From Pisolithus tinctorius (Eukaryota; Basidiomycota; Agaricomycetes; Boletales; Pisolithaceae), in the NCBI GenBank assembly GCA_024663395.1, contig JANFAH010000003.1, forward strand, positions 3,224,001 to 3,288,000: DNA of 64,000 nucleotides, read 5' to 3'. Under the pieces are notes generated by a model. It did no database searches. It was not told where the DNA came from and saw nothing but the letters and a program-made list of their open reading frames with translations. Each line of letters starts with the position of its first letter. The stretch's first letter is position 1. The position numbers and the translations under genes are program-made. Below, in pieces: positions 36,201-47,612 of the stretch.

Positions 36201-36937
36201 CGGGGCGCAGATCATGTTGCAAAGGTAGGTAGTAGGTGTCATAGATGTTGAGCAGAGTGGGCTGAGGGAAGCACGGTTGAAATAAGTCACCAGCTGCGAC
36301 AAATGATCGCCACACATACCTTTACTGAAGTCGACGCGTATTCAAAGAATGGAAATAGTCCTGACGACCAAAGGGGGAGATCACGCTTCAAGCCCTCGGT
36401 CTGGCACCCTTGTAAGTGACGCGGCATAGTAACAGACAAGGTTCCTTCTCACCCCGAGAACAGATAGGATGTGTGTATACACGTCGAGAGCTCTCTGGTG
36501 CACGCCAGCGGGGAGTGCCGGGTTCAGACATTGCGCCAAACGTTTTGCGACGATTAGCTTGTGTGGGATCTCTTTGAACTGCAGGTAGGACTGGAAAGTC
36601 TGAGAGAAGCGCGGTCAATCAGATGGCGCCCCGAATCGGGTGAAAAGGTACCTTGAGAAGCTGCTTCAGAAATGCGATACAATCCGCCCATTCGTGGACA
36701 TTATCGAACGCGTTGAGACATTTCTCGACCTGCTGGGTGTACTTCTTATATTTGGGGTCGGAAGCGTATGGCTGCTGAGAGGCAACTTCTGGGCCGTGAA
36801 TTCAGACAGTTATCCGCGACATCCTATGTGTTCCACTCACGTCTTTCCGCCGCTTTCGTTGAAGGATGAGAAGATCCCCTTGCATCGGCTCCTGACTTGC
36901 CATCGCGTTCTTTGACAGCCGCATCCCTGGCCAACAT
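30280..36937 (-). CDS. DOP1: DOP1 (Dopey) endosome-Golgi trafficking protein
   Basis: Very large protein (roughly 1,900 residues) that works with the flippase-associated scaffold Mon2 in endosome-to-Golgi transport. ATG 36937 (MLARDAAVKERDGK) splices in frame to the Dopey N-terminal block: DPKYKKYTQQVEKCLNAFDN, VHEWADCIAFLKQLLK, FQSYLQFKEIPHKLIVAKRL and VHQRALDVYTHIL. Next come YLPLQHDLRPVMKSFILALL, LPGLEEETGEFFDKV, ARGSALNFLLRRLP, LEDDNLLVRRGALDILLQSM and VVLRRDLSLNRRLYTWLLGP. Mid and C-terminal exons include GETWMRCNLRSYARVLEPIV and the end ESVYACAGNIDWEAVEQGIL, with TGA at 30280. About 20 short introns interrupt it. I did not resolve every internal junction, but every large minus-strand frame across the interval belongs to it. 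Confidence 0.9.
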
Positions 36938-37222
36938 CTTCGGACTCAAACACCACGAGGACAAGCACGCCTGTCCTGTTGGTCAAACGCGAATATTGAA
37001 TATCCGATAGTGCACAAGCTTGACGACCACTGAAGCTGGCGGAGACCATACTGCACGTCACTCAATTTGGTATTTCACCCCTACGCGGAGGGTGATGACG
37101 TGTCCACAAGCTTTGAGCAAAACCTCTAAGGGAAGATTAGACGATGAAAGCACAATCCAAGTAACGGTAAGTTAAATAATGTCAGTACAACCAAAATACC
37201 AACAACGAAATAGTCAAGATGG

Positions 37223-38569
37223 CTAAGATTCCATGAGATGAATGGCAGATTCAGGCGCAGTTGTGGCGTCCGACTCGTGACCAGCCTCTGAAGCCGGACC
37301 AGCTACTACATTCCGCATCTTGGTCGGAGCTTTGGTAGGGTGCAGATCCGGGACTATAGACTCAGAACGTGAGGGTGCTGCAGATATACCTGCCGAACCG
37401 CGAGGTGCTTTGGCCCTTCCCGACTTCCCCCCAGGCGCGGAAATCGAGGTCACGGCCTTTGGAACCGCAATCTTGTCTCCTTCAGCGTGCTTGGCAGCAG
37501 CAGCCGCCGTCGCGAGCTCGGATTCCTTGTCCCCAACCCACGAACGTGCAAACCAGCGGCCCCCTGCTATACCCCTAATTTCACGATTGGCAACTCTCCA
37601 CCGGCGTGCTTTGATTCCGCTACGATCCAGAGGTAGTGTGGATGCAAAGCCTGTACCGATTTTGGGTGGCGGCTGAACTGGGAATGGCTTCGAGGGAAGG
37701 GGATAGACTGGAAGTGGAGAGATCTCCGCAGGTCCTTCGGGAGTTGGGGGTTGCGGTTGTTCAGCCTCTCCCGCATCTGGAGAAGGGCCGGTTTCTTGTC
37801 CTTCCATGGGCAGTGGTGATGAAGGCGCTGTCATAGTATGAGCTGCATGGGTTAACACGAAGGCAATCAGCGCAAAGAACGTTGCAACTCACTTTCACTC
37901 ATTGCGGTATCATCCACAGGAGGGACTGTCAAGGTTGTTGACACTCTGTAGGCAGGGTGTTAAGAAATAAACGAACGAAAAGTAAAAATAAAATAAAGTC
38001 GCCGCGTACTTGGTTGCTTTGCCTTTCGCTCTCGAAGCTGCGGGAGCTTTGCGAGCTGCAGCTTTCTTCTTGGGTGCCTTCTCCACAACGGCCACGCTTG
38101 GAGCTGATTCTTCGGGCTGTTCACCGCGCTCTTGGGGTTCTGTCAAACGACTTAACCTTGGTAAACCAACAACACTTGAATACCGACCAGTCTTGTCAGC
38201 GTCCTTGTCTTGTTTTTCACTCTTGCGTGGCCGCGGCTTTTTAGCAGGCGCCTTTCGCTTTGTTCCGACAGTAGTATTAGCGGTAGCAACAGTAGACGTT
38301 GCCGGTCCGTCGTCATCGTAAATTAATTGGTCTTCCTCATCCTCTTCTTCGACATCTTCGTCGCTTGGAACTGGGGTCGGTCCAGATTGTGCGCTCTTGC
38401 GTGCAGCTACTGATACGCTAGGAGGTGAACCCTTCCCTTTATTCTTCTTCTCGCCAACCAACAGCTTCACCCTAAACTTCGACGTTCGCGTTGGCGGAGG
38501 GGTATTCTCCTCGTGTAGAGTGGAGATTTGGGGAGCATCCATGTCGACGTCTTCGTCCACGGCAGACAT
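37223..38569 (-). CDS. IES4: INO80 chromatin-remodelling complex subunit 4 (Ies4)
   Basis: Fungal-specific INO80 subunit linked to DNA-damage checkpoint signalling in yeast. Start ATG 38569 (MSAVDEDVDMDAPQ). The Ies4 signature TSKFRVKLLVGEKKNKGKG is followed by an acidic run (DEDVEEEDEEDQLIYDDDG), a Lys/Arg-rich segment (KRKAPAKKPRPRKSEKQ), and a second intron pair around a 51-nt exon (VSTTLTVPPVDDTAMSE). The C-terminal conserved block is PVYPLPSKPFPVQPPPKIGT, then WRVANREIRGIAGGRWFARS with WVGDKESE. The tail is Ser/Thr/Pro-rich and ends at 37223. Nuclear; role from the family. Confidence 0.87.
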
Positions 38570-39209
38570 TTTTCCAAGCTTCCGGGTCGGAATGAAGTGG
38601 CTTGCTAGCGAATCTCAGAACACAGGAGAGCACTGGCCAGCCGTGTGATTGACGCGTAGCAAAATTATTCGAGTGACACAAGATCAATAAATGTGAACGG
38701 ATTTGGAGCGCGAGAAACCGAACCTTTGAGGGGGTCTGCCAGTGAGCTTGCGGCAGAGTCTCCACAAGGGCCATCTTGAAACCAATTATGCAAGGTAGCG
38801 CTGCATGCTGAGCTTGGCGCCGTTGGGGGACCACACAACAGTCAACACCCTCCTCAGTCCACACCGCGTCCAGTAACAAGACAATGATACGTCCGGGTTG
38901 TGCGTACGAAACCAGGTCAACCGTCTTCATAGCAAAAGCACTTCACCCGGGCCCCAATTACAACGTATGCCTAGTGCACACGAGCCTTCGATCGACGGAG
39001 TGAGGCGGGCCGACGGGGCGATGATTATGTCAGCAGGGAACCGCCGACTTCCCCCGCCTGTCTGCTAAAGAAACTTGCAATCCGACGTCGTCCCTTGGCA
39101 ATTATTACATAGGTGAGTCCCCGTTCTACCTTGCACGTCGTCTGCGGGCACTGACGACAAACCATGCCAACAGTGCTGCTTGCCCGCAATTTCCGTGGTC
39201 AAGTCTACT
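38570..39209. promoter_or_regulatory. Divergent spacer IES4 / ATP synthase e, with a likely 5'-UTR intron
   Basis: 640-bp spacer without a supported gene. A 61-nt segment at 39113-39173 has a perfect donor (ag|gtgagt) and acceptor (ccaacag) directly before the subunit e leader, so it is probably an intron in the 5' untranslated region. The rest presumably holds both promoters. Confidence 0.45.
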
Positions 39210-39649
39210 ATGGTCTCGTCCACCGTCAATGTATGTGGCCCGCTCGCTCATGTCAGAGGACGGACTTGGACATTCCTTTTCTGTTGTCCACAGGTTGCCC
39301 GTTACACTGCACTATTTGCCGGTGTCTTCTACGGCATCTACCACCGCCGTTCCTTGCAAAAAGCACATGACCATGAAAAAGAACAACACGCCATCCACCA
39401 CCGGGAACAACTAATAGTACAGGCAAAACAAGCATGGCATCAGAAACAAGAAAGTGCCAAAGGTGATGGCGGTGAGTATCTTTCACCTGTGTTGTGTCGT
39501 TGCGATTCCAGTTGTGCATCCGTGTCTGCCTACCTTCTTTTGTGCTGTCTGTCTGACCCGAGATTCTCTCTTCAGTGGTTACCGACCCAGAGGATCCACG
39601 GTTTGACTTGGAAAAACTCATTGCCAAATGGGAAAAAGAGTCACTATAG
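39210..39649 (+). CDS. Mitochondrial F1Fo-ATP synthase subunit e
   Basis: Small inner-membrane subunit that dimerises ATP synthase and shapes cristae. ATG 39210 (MVSSTVN) splices over a 69-nt intron to VARYTALFAGVFYGIYHRRS, which contains the membrane GxxxG motif (GVFYG) needed for dimerisation. A charged helix KAHDHEKEQHAIHHREQLIV and a second intron follow, then the end VVTDPEDPRFDLEKLIAKWE with TAG 39647-39649. Length (about 91 residues) is typical for the yeast Tim11/Atp21 family. Three exons; no defect seen. Confidence 0.9.
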
Positions 39650-39883
39650 ATCCGTTTCATTCTTTCCGTCAATATACCGTGATAGATTGCATCCTCTGCT
39701 TAATTTTCGAGCATAGTATGTGTGAGGAAAGTGATGTGCAACGCCTAGATATCGTTCGGTGGTCATTTTATCGTACAACTATATCAACGCTGTGAACTTG
39801 AGTCGTAATAGCTGCGCGTGGCCGACGCGACGCGTTCTGTCGTCTTCCATCTGCCTTCCCCAGTTGCAACCCTCAAATCCAAC

Positions 39884-41814
<1,931 letters not shown>

Positions 41815-41931
41815 AGAAATGCGTGCGCAGTACTGATCCAGAGGAATTATTGGGTGATACAAGGAAGCAATGCCAGGTCGTATGTAGTGAAAAGTGTAAC
41901 GCGCTATGGGCTCATCTCCACCGAGCCGTAC

Positions 41932-42246
41932 TCAGAGAAATATCAACCTTCCGAGCTCGAATAACACTAGTTGCGATCCGTTGAGTACTTGTGGTGACTC
42001 GTCGATAGTGACTCCAAGGCACTCACCTCCGCCTACAACCACAAAGAGGATGATACCAAGAGCCCACAAACTAATGGGGCTCCGTTTCGATAACTGCTCT
42101 TGGCGAGAAGGCTTGACTGCCTTTTTACCTGAGCGAACGGCGTTTGCGAATTGAGCGTTCTTCTGACGCAACTCGAACTGGGTAGGCTAGGAAGCAAGAC
42201 TGTTATTAGCTTTGCTCGTCGAACATGTCCAGAAGACGCTTACCAT
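41932..42246 (-). CDS. RAMP4/SERP1-type stress-associated ER membrane protein
   Basis: Tiny tail-anchored protein at the Sec61 translocon that protects nascent membrane proteins under stress. The mature reading is M, then PTQFELRQKNAQFANAVRSG, KKAVKPSRQEQLSKRSPISL and WALGIILFVVVGGVLFELGR, ending LIFL, 67 residues. The start codon ATG at 42246 is the whole first coding exon: gtaagc follows it at once, and the second exon begins CCTACCCAG. A second intron lies within the membrane segment (VVGG|VLFE). TGA at 41932. Length and sequence match the family closely. Divergent from BMT5 across 125 bp. Confidence 0.92.
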
Positions 42247-42371
42247 GCCAAAAAGTAGGTACAGGGGAATGAGCGACGATGGACACGATAGTCAATATTA
42301 TTGCTGGGAGTAATTAGACAAGGGAGGGCAGGCTAGTTCGAGGCTACCCAAACAAACACTGACATCGTCCG
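42247..42371. promoter_or_regulatory. 125-bp bidirectional promoter RAMP4 / BMT5
   Basis: The only sequence between two divergent ATGs; it must hold both promoters and leaders. No TATA box seen. Confidence 0.55.
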
Positions 42372-43441
42372 ATGCCAGGACATGGAAAAAAAGTGTCCCT
42401 CAAGGCGACCCTTCAGTCGCAGCAATCTAGGCTGAAGGCAAAACAAAAAGTTGACCACGCCGCACAAGTTGCAGAACAGAAAGGAAAGCGACGCAAGAAC
42501 CAGAACAGCAGGAAGTCAAATTCATCGCAATCACTACCAACAGTTCCGTTCAGGCCGACGGATGCAATTCTCCTCATCGGAGAAGGGAACTTCTCATTTG
42601 CTCGCGCTTTACTTGTCGATCCACCACCTGGACTCGAGCACCTTCCACCCGCAGCGGTGACTGCGACTTCTTATGATGCGGAAGAGGACTGCTACGCAAA
42701 ATACCCCGACGCAAAGGAAATCGTCGAGACTGTGAGGAACCGGGGTGCTCAGGTTCTGTTTAATATCGATGCGACTAGACTGCACAAATATCCCGCGTTT
42801 AAAGGGAGAAAATGGGATAAGATAGTCTGGAATTTCCCTCATGCAGGTGAAGGCCTTGCCGACTGTGCCAATATATCACTGACATCTCATGGGTTAAGGA
42901 AAGGGGATCACTGATCAGGATAGGAACATTCTGTCCAATCAGCGACTCATATTGGACTTTCTACGCTCCGCTCCGCATTGTCTCGTACAGGGACCTATAC
43001 CTTTGGTGCATCGGAAACGGCGGCGAAAGAGTCAAGATGATGACGAAGACGATGAGGATGATGTGGTCATGGACAACATATCTGACTCGGATGGAGAACT
43101 TTCAGTTCAACCCGCAACAACCATTGGAAGAGGCACAGTGTTGATCACACTGCGAAATGTTCCTCCATACACCACTTGGTAGAGCTTGTGATTTAGTGGA
43201 GATCTCGTCGCTCATGGTTCTCCGCAGGGATGTGCCACGACTAGCAAAGTCACCTCCGAAGCCGACCAGGACCGGCGATACTCCAAACCCTCGTTACAAG
43301 TTATTGCGCTCTTTTGTATTCCAAAGGAGTTTGTGGAAAGGGTATGAACATCGCATGACGAAAGGGGACAGAGCTCATGGCCAGGGAACAACTGGAGCAG
43401 GAGGAGAAGATCGGACATGGGAGTTCTGCTTGCAGGATTAG
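42372..43441 (+). CDS. BMT5: 25S rRNA (uridine-N3)-methyltransferase BMT5
   Basis: Nucleolar Rossmann-fold enzyme of the DUF2431 family that methylates a uridine in 25S rRNA. ATG 42372 begins MPGHGKKVSLKATLQSQQ with a basic nucleolar-type N-terminus. The SAM motif is ILLIGEGNFSFARAL. Next come VTATSYDAEEDCYAKYP, VLFNIDATRLHKY, and KIVWNFPHAGKGITDQDRN, formed by removing a 59-nt intron. A further intron joins VPPYTTW to DVPRLAKSPP. C-terminal block PNPRYKLLRSFVFQRSLWKG and YEHRMTKGDRAHGQG; stop 43441. An acidic insert (DDDEDDEDDVVMD) precedes the last strands. Ends 70 bp from the convergent uL10m gene. Confidence 0.92.
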
Positions 43442-43510
43442 ATTACTGGTCCTCGAAAGATGCCCATCTATATGTCGTAGGTAGTGTATGATAGGTGAAC
43501 GATCCAGGTG

Positions 43511-44368
43511 TTATGACAGGGTGCCCGTTTCCGTTCTTTGGCTTTCCTCTAGTCCCTTTTTCAAGCCCTCCAACGTCCTCGCCAGCTTCCCTCCACTTGC
43601 TTCGCTAAGAATGGCTGCCAGTTGCATGGCCGGTGAACCTAGCAGTCCGAGGATCTGGGCACGCAGAGTGTCCAGCGTTGGCAGTTGAGCGACATCCCTG
43701 ACTGCCGGAGCAGTGAAGACCCGTCCTTCAATAAGAGCACCCATAACTTTGAGCTCGGGTGTCAGGTCAGGTTTTATCCGCGGTCGTGGTCTTCCGGGAA
43801 TGAAGTCCGCATCATCATCTTTGCGATTTTTCGCGTTTCCAGCAACCTCCTGAACGGCCTTCTTACGCGGCACTGCGCGATCCATGGCGCGGATAATGGC
43901 ATTGAGTTGTGGAGGGTTCAGAGATGGTAGAGTCAACACCGCGAGACCGCCCTGCACGAGTCTTGCTACCTGTTCTGTGGCCTGCGCGTCCAGAGGAACA
44001 TGGTCGCGAAGAGCAATTCCGAAGATGGACGTGCGCATGATGGTCAATTTTGGCGGTGCAACGACAGGTGTCTGTGTAGCCTGGGGTGTGAGGAGGGCAG
44101 AAGGAGCACCAAACTTGGAGTTGGAAACCTCGATCTCTCTCCTTAAGAGCTGCAGTTTGCGCGCGTTGAATTCTTTGTGTTGGAGGAATATTATGGGTGC
44201 TTGTCCGCTTGCCTCGAGCATGCGGGTGTACTTGTTGTACAAGAACGACTTCCGCTCTCCATAGCGACGCGGGACTGTCTTCCCTTCGTAGATCAGTGAC
44301 GGGGCCACCGACACTGCATACCCGCGAACCCACGGCTGCGCTGAGACGACGCGCCCTGTCCACAGCAT
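43511..44368 (-). CDS. MRPL11: Mitochondrial large ribosomal subunit protein uL10m
   Basis: Intronless 285-codon gene, a rarity here. The N-terminus MLWTGRVVSAQPWVRGYAVS resembles a mitochondrial presequence. The segment YGERKSFLYNKYTRMLEASG and PIIFLQHKEFNARKLQLLRR are the conserved L10 N-domain as found in fungal mitochondria. A spacer rich in Pro/Thr follows, then LTIMRTSIFGIALRD and VARLVQGGLAVLTLPSLNPP. The C-terminal DTLRAQILGLLGSPAMQLAA is the L10 helix that anchors stalk proteins. The yeast counterpart is Mrpl11. Stop at 43511. Confidence 0.87.
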   Translation of the reverse strand: MLWTGRVVSAQPWVRGYAVSVAPSLIYEGKTVPRRYGERKSFLYNKYTRMLEASGQAPIIFLQHKEFNARKLQLLRREIEVSNSKFGAPSALLTPQATQTPVVAPPKLTIMRTSIFGIALRDHVPLDAQATEQVARLVQGGLAVLTLPSLNPPQLNAIIRAMDRAVPRKKAVQEVAGNAKNRKDDDADFIPGRPRPRIKPDLTPELKVMGALIEGRVFTAPAVRDVAQLPTLDTLRAQILGLLGSPAMQLAAILSEASGGKLARTLEGLKKGLEESQRTETGTLS

Positions 44369-44589
44369 CCTCCTTGCTTGCTGGCTTGTTTTTCTCAGAG
44401 ACCATGGAAGGCAGCGGGGACTGTCACAGTCACGTGACTCGTTGCCATGTCACGCTCTTTTTCTGTGCCGGGGGCTGGTGTCGCTCAGAACACTCGACGT
44501 TGGTGGTTGAGTGTCGAGTGTGCCATGTCCGTTCTTCGTTTTCTTTGGGAGACATTCAAAGTTTATTGACATGGGTCGACCATATTAGG

Positions 44590-46763
44590 GACGACGACGA
44601 CGCTTTTCTTTATGGGGAGGAGGCAACTACTACATCGGAGGTTGTGTCGAATTCCGGTAAGGCAGAAATACTCTAATCGCTGTCGGAGAGACCTCCTAAA
44701 AACAACACTTGCTGTATCTCGCTCAATGTCAATGCAACTTCTGACCTGTGTTCATTCGCGTGTGTCCGATCAGCAACACCTCAACCGTGAGTCTTGCTCG
44801 AGTGCGTGGGCTGGGCGTCATTGAAACCCGCTTACAGTGTGCCGCCGGTCGAGGAAGTCGTTCCTACCAGTGCTGTCATCGACAACCTCGAGTCCAAGAC
44901 AGAAGAGGAACCTCCTTTCGGACTACCGCACGAAGAAGACGAAGTAGAGGAAAATGGAGTAATCGAGGGGGAGGAGGAGGAGGAGGAGGAGAGCGACGAT
45001 GTAAGTGTGCTTGGTCGTCCCACAGACAAACCAGTGCTCATTCATGCTCACCAGGACGTCGAAATTATCATGGAGCCCACTTCCCGGTCCCTTGATTTTC
45101 GGTCCGTGGTTGTATCCTTGTTCACTCCATGGCTCATACCTCATACCCCGCTCCAGACAACAAAACGCGAGCGCGCGACGTTCGACAAGTCAAACAATAT
45201 CCAGTAAACGCATGTAACCGTTTGTGTCTGCTATATTCTACATGTTAACCGCCATGCAGCGCAGCCATTGCAGCTAACTACAGAGTATACACCTCGAGAC
45301 AGAGCAGCTCCCGCAAAACTACCCCTACCACCATCTATACCAGGTCCACACACTGTCCAGCCCTCCCTTCACGATGAAGGCCCAGATCCATCGTCATTTC
45401 CACCCGCTACTGTCCCTCCCTCTCACCCTTCCATAAACCCAGACATGTCGGGAATGCTCGATGGTCGGTCCATTCTGGACGTGGATTTGAACGCTATGGC
45501 AGAAAAACCGTGGCGCCGTCCCGGTTCAGACATTAGTGACTGGTTCAATTATGGGTTCGACGAGATATCCTGGGAATTGTACTGTTACAGACGACGAGAC
45601 TTGGGAGATCTCGCTAGCGTCCTCAAAACCAACGTGCTTGTGCGTGTTCAATCGGCGTGCTCTGTACCTGCATGCTTACATATGCATACATCTGCGTAGA
45701 ACTTTGCAGCGATGACCGAGGACCAATTAACAGCTCTACCACCAGAGCTGCGGACCATGGTCATGACCGGTGCGAACGCGATGATGAACCAAAGCTCAAG
45801 TGCCAACCTGATGGGTCCCAACGTCGGCATCAACCCCATGATGGACATGTCTGGCATGGGGGCGATGAACATCCCAATGGGAATGGGCATCAATGGCGAC
45901 CTCGCCATGCAGATGCAAGCCGGTGGACCGATGATGCAAGATGGGCCAGGACCAGTAGTGACAAACGGGACTCCAGAGCAGGGCGTGCAGATGGGCATGC
46001 AGGACGGGTTCGGAGGAGGTGCCCCGGGTCCTGGTATGATGGGTATGGGGATGGGTGGTGACTACGGTATGCAGGTATGGTTGGATCCCCCTTCTTTATT
46101 CTAGTTTACTGTATAATGAATTCGTCCGTGGCATCATCGCTTGATGCTTCTGCGTTCCTTCCTTCTAAGCAGGAGCAAGGGCCCATGGGACAAGGGATGT
46201 ACCCTGCTATGGAGGGCAGCAATACACCTGTTCCGGCCCCAGTGCAGACACCTACACCAGGAGGGCCTCCTGCGGGGCCCGCACATGCCAGCCGGGGCGG
46301 TCCGCCACCAGCACAGTTCAGGGGCAGAGCGATGGCACAAGGGTTACGTGGACGAGGGATGTTCGTGGGACGCGGTCGAGGGAGATATGACGGGCGTACG
46401 TCAGACTTCGTACTTGGTGTGCTACACGATGCACTGACTCGTTTCACTATCCCCGTGCAGCACCGCCAGGGCCTGTTCGGCCGGCTTCGCCATTACCCCC
46501 TGGTGTACCCACTGGTCCACGGAATCAGAACCGTTATAAAGATAGGGACGGGAATGCACCTGCTGTAGAGGGGTTGGATTATGGCGGAACAGCCAAGGAT
46601 GCAGGAGGGAGGACGCCTTCGGGCGAGCCAGAAGATCGTGGGCACAGCAGGTAAATTAGCATAACGTGTCCGCCGTAACACGCTTTTGTCTGATATTAGA
46701 TTGAACAGGAAGCGGCGTAGTTCACCAGGCTTGGACGATACGAGGGGAACCAAAAGACGTTGA
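44590..46763 (+). CDS. FIP1: Pre-mRNA polyadenylation factor FIP1
   Basis: Subunit of the cleavage and polyadenylation factor that tethers poly(A) polymerase. Coding starts with an acidic patch, DDDDAFLYGEEATTTSEV, from 44590; the initiating ATG lies upstream and is unresolved (ATG 44404 can be joined by a phase-compatible donor near 44480, but the leader is unconvincing). A 13-nt exon (44774-44786) links SNS to ATPQPVPPVEEV. A Glu-rich run is followed by DVEIIMEPTSRSLDFRQQN. The hallmark Fip1 motif is WRRPGSDISDWFNYGFDEIS then WELYCYRRRDLG. The second half is Met/Gly-rich with RGRGMFVGRGRGR and a basic end KRRSSPGLDDTRGTKRR. Stop TGA 46761-46763. Confidence 0.93.
44774..44786 (+). other. 13-nt microexon in FIP1
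   Basis: CAACACCTCAACC sits between acceptor gatcag and donor gtgagt. The previous exon ends in phase 1 and the next needs phase 2, so these 13 nt are required to keep frame (SNSATPQPVPP). Flanking introns are 117 and 51 nt. Confidence 0.7.
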
Positions 46764-46830
46764 GCCGATCACACTACATATATGCTTCTGTTTTTATTGT
46801 TTGCCGGTGTCTGTTCTCTCTTCATAAGTT

Positions 46831-47479
46831 GCTAACTATTCCACTATTCTTGGGGGGAGACGCCCTACAAATATTGTGTTTGTGGATGCCTCCATTCTGC
46901 AGAACGCTTGCCATGTCACGTTGACAAGGGCTTCTGGTCTACATATGGGAATGGCGCGTCGTGTGTGATATTTATTTAGCGTGTACCAACTGGAATTAAA
47001 TCGATAGCCGACCGAGGTCCGAGTGACGTCCAGACTACTGGGTCCACCTTGCCGACAACTCCTATGCTTATTTCCTTGGTAACCTTTTCCTGCCACCAGA
47101 AGGCGAATTGCCACAATCCGTGACGGATTTCCCGTTTCCCCGTGCACCACGCTTCGCATTCTTCTGCCTGGCCCTACAAGCATCGCAGTACCGCGTTCCT
47201 TCGGGTGGCACGGTAAGTCTGATACAAGTGAAATGAAAGTATGCAGAAGGGTTCACGACGAATCCACTCACACTCGCTGTTCGTGTCGATACATCGCAGA
47301 AGCAGTAAGTCATGCCATCTCCCTCGCCATCGCACTCCCAGTAGCGGTTTCGGGAGTTACGCTGCCCGATTGGGCATTGCGTGAACCAACAGGCAAGTTC
47401 AACAGTGTCAGAGGTCCCATGGACGAGCCCGCGTGAGCATCGAACCAGCGAAGGAAACGGTCCTTCACCCATTGCGTAA
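46831..47479 (-). pseudogene. Decayed partial duplicate of the neighbouring ING/PHD gene
   Basis: The segment is a diverged direct copy of 50306-51086, covering the last two exons of the ING gene plus about 270 bp downstream. It is broken in several ways. A 7-nt deletion shifts the frame just before the ECDGEGD block. About 23 nt are missing inside the PHD finger, removing the third and fourth zinc Cys (YCFC is followed by DVSTRT). The acceptor of the last intron has changed from cag to tac (AG lost at 47239-47240). The end RLTVPPEGTRYCDACRARQK is still readable. An extra 43 bp near 46930 and a missing block of about 110 bp distinguish the 3' flank from the parent. There is no start or ING helix domain here. 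Confidence 0.85.
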
Positions 47480-47612
47480 TGAGATAACAGGATCCAGCCT
47501 CGATCGAGCGCGACGATATCGCAGACGATTGCACTACGACTGACTGGTTGCCAGCAACTCTAGTGTTCTGATTGTCATCATCATCACCTGTTATGTCATT
47601 GACACACTCCAG

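Noticed and set aside
41873..42360. Possible independent non-coding RNA between HAT2 and BMT5
   Set aside because: The interval is explained by the RAMP4 gene and its two introns.
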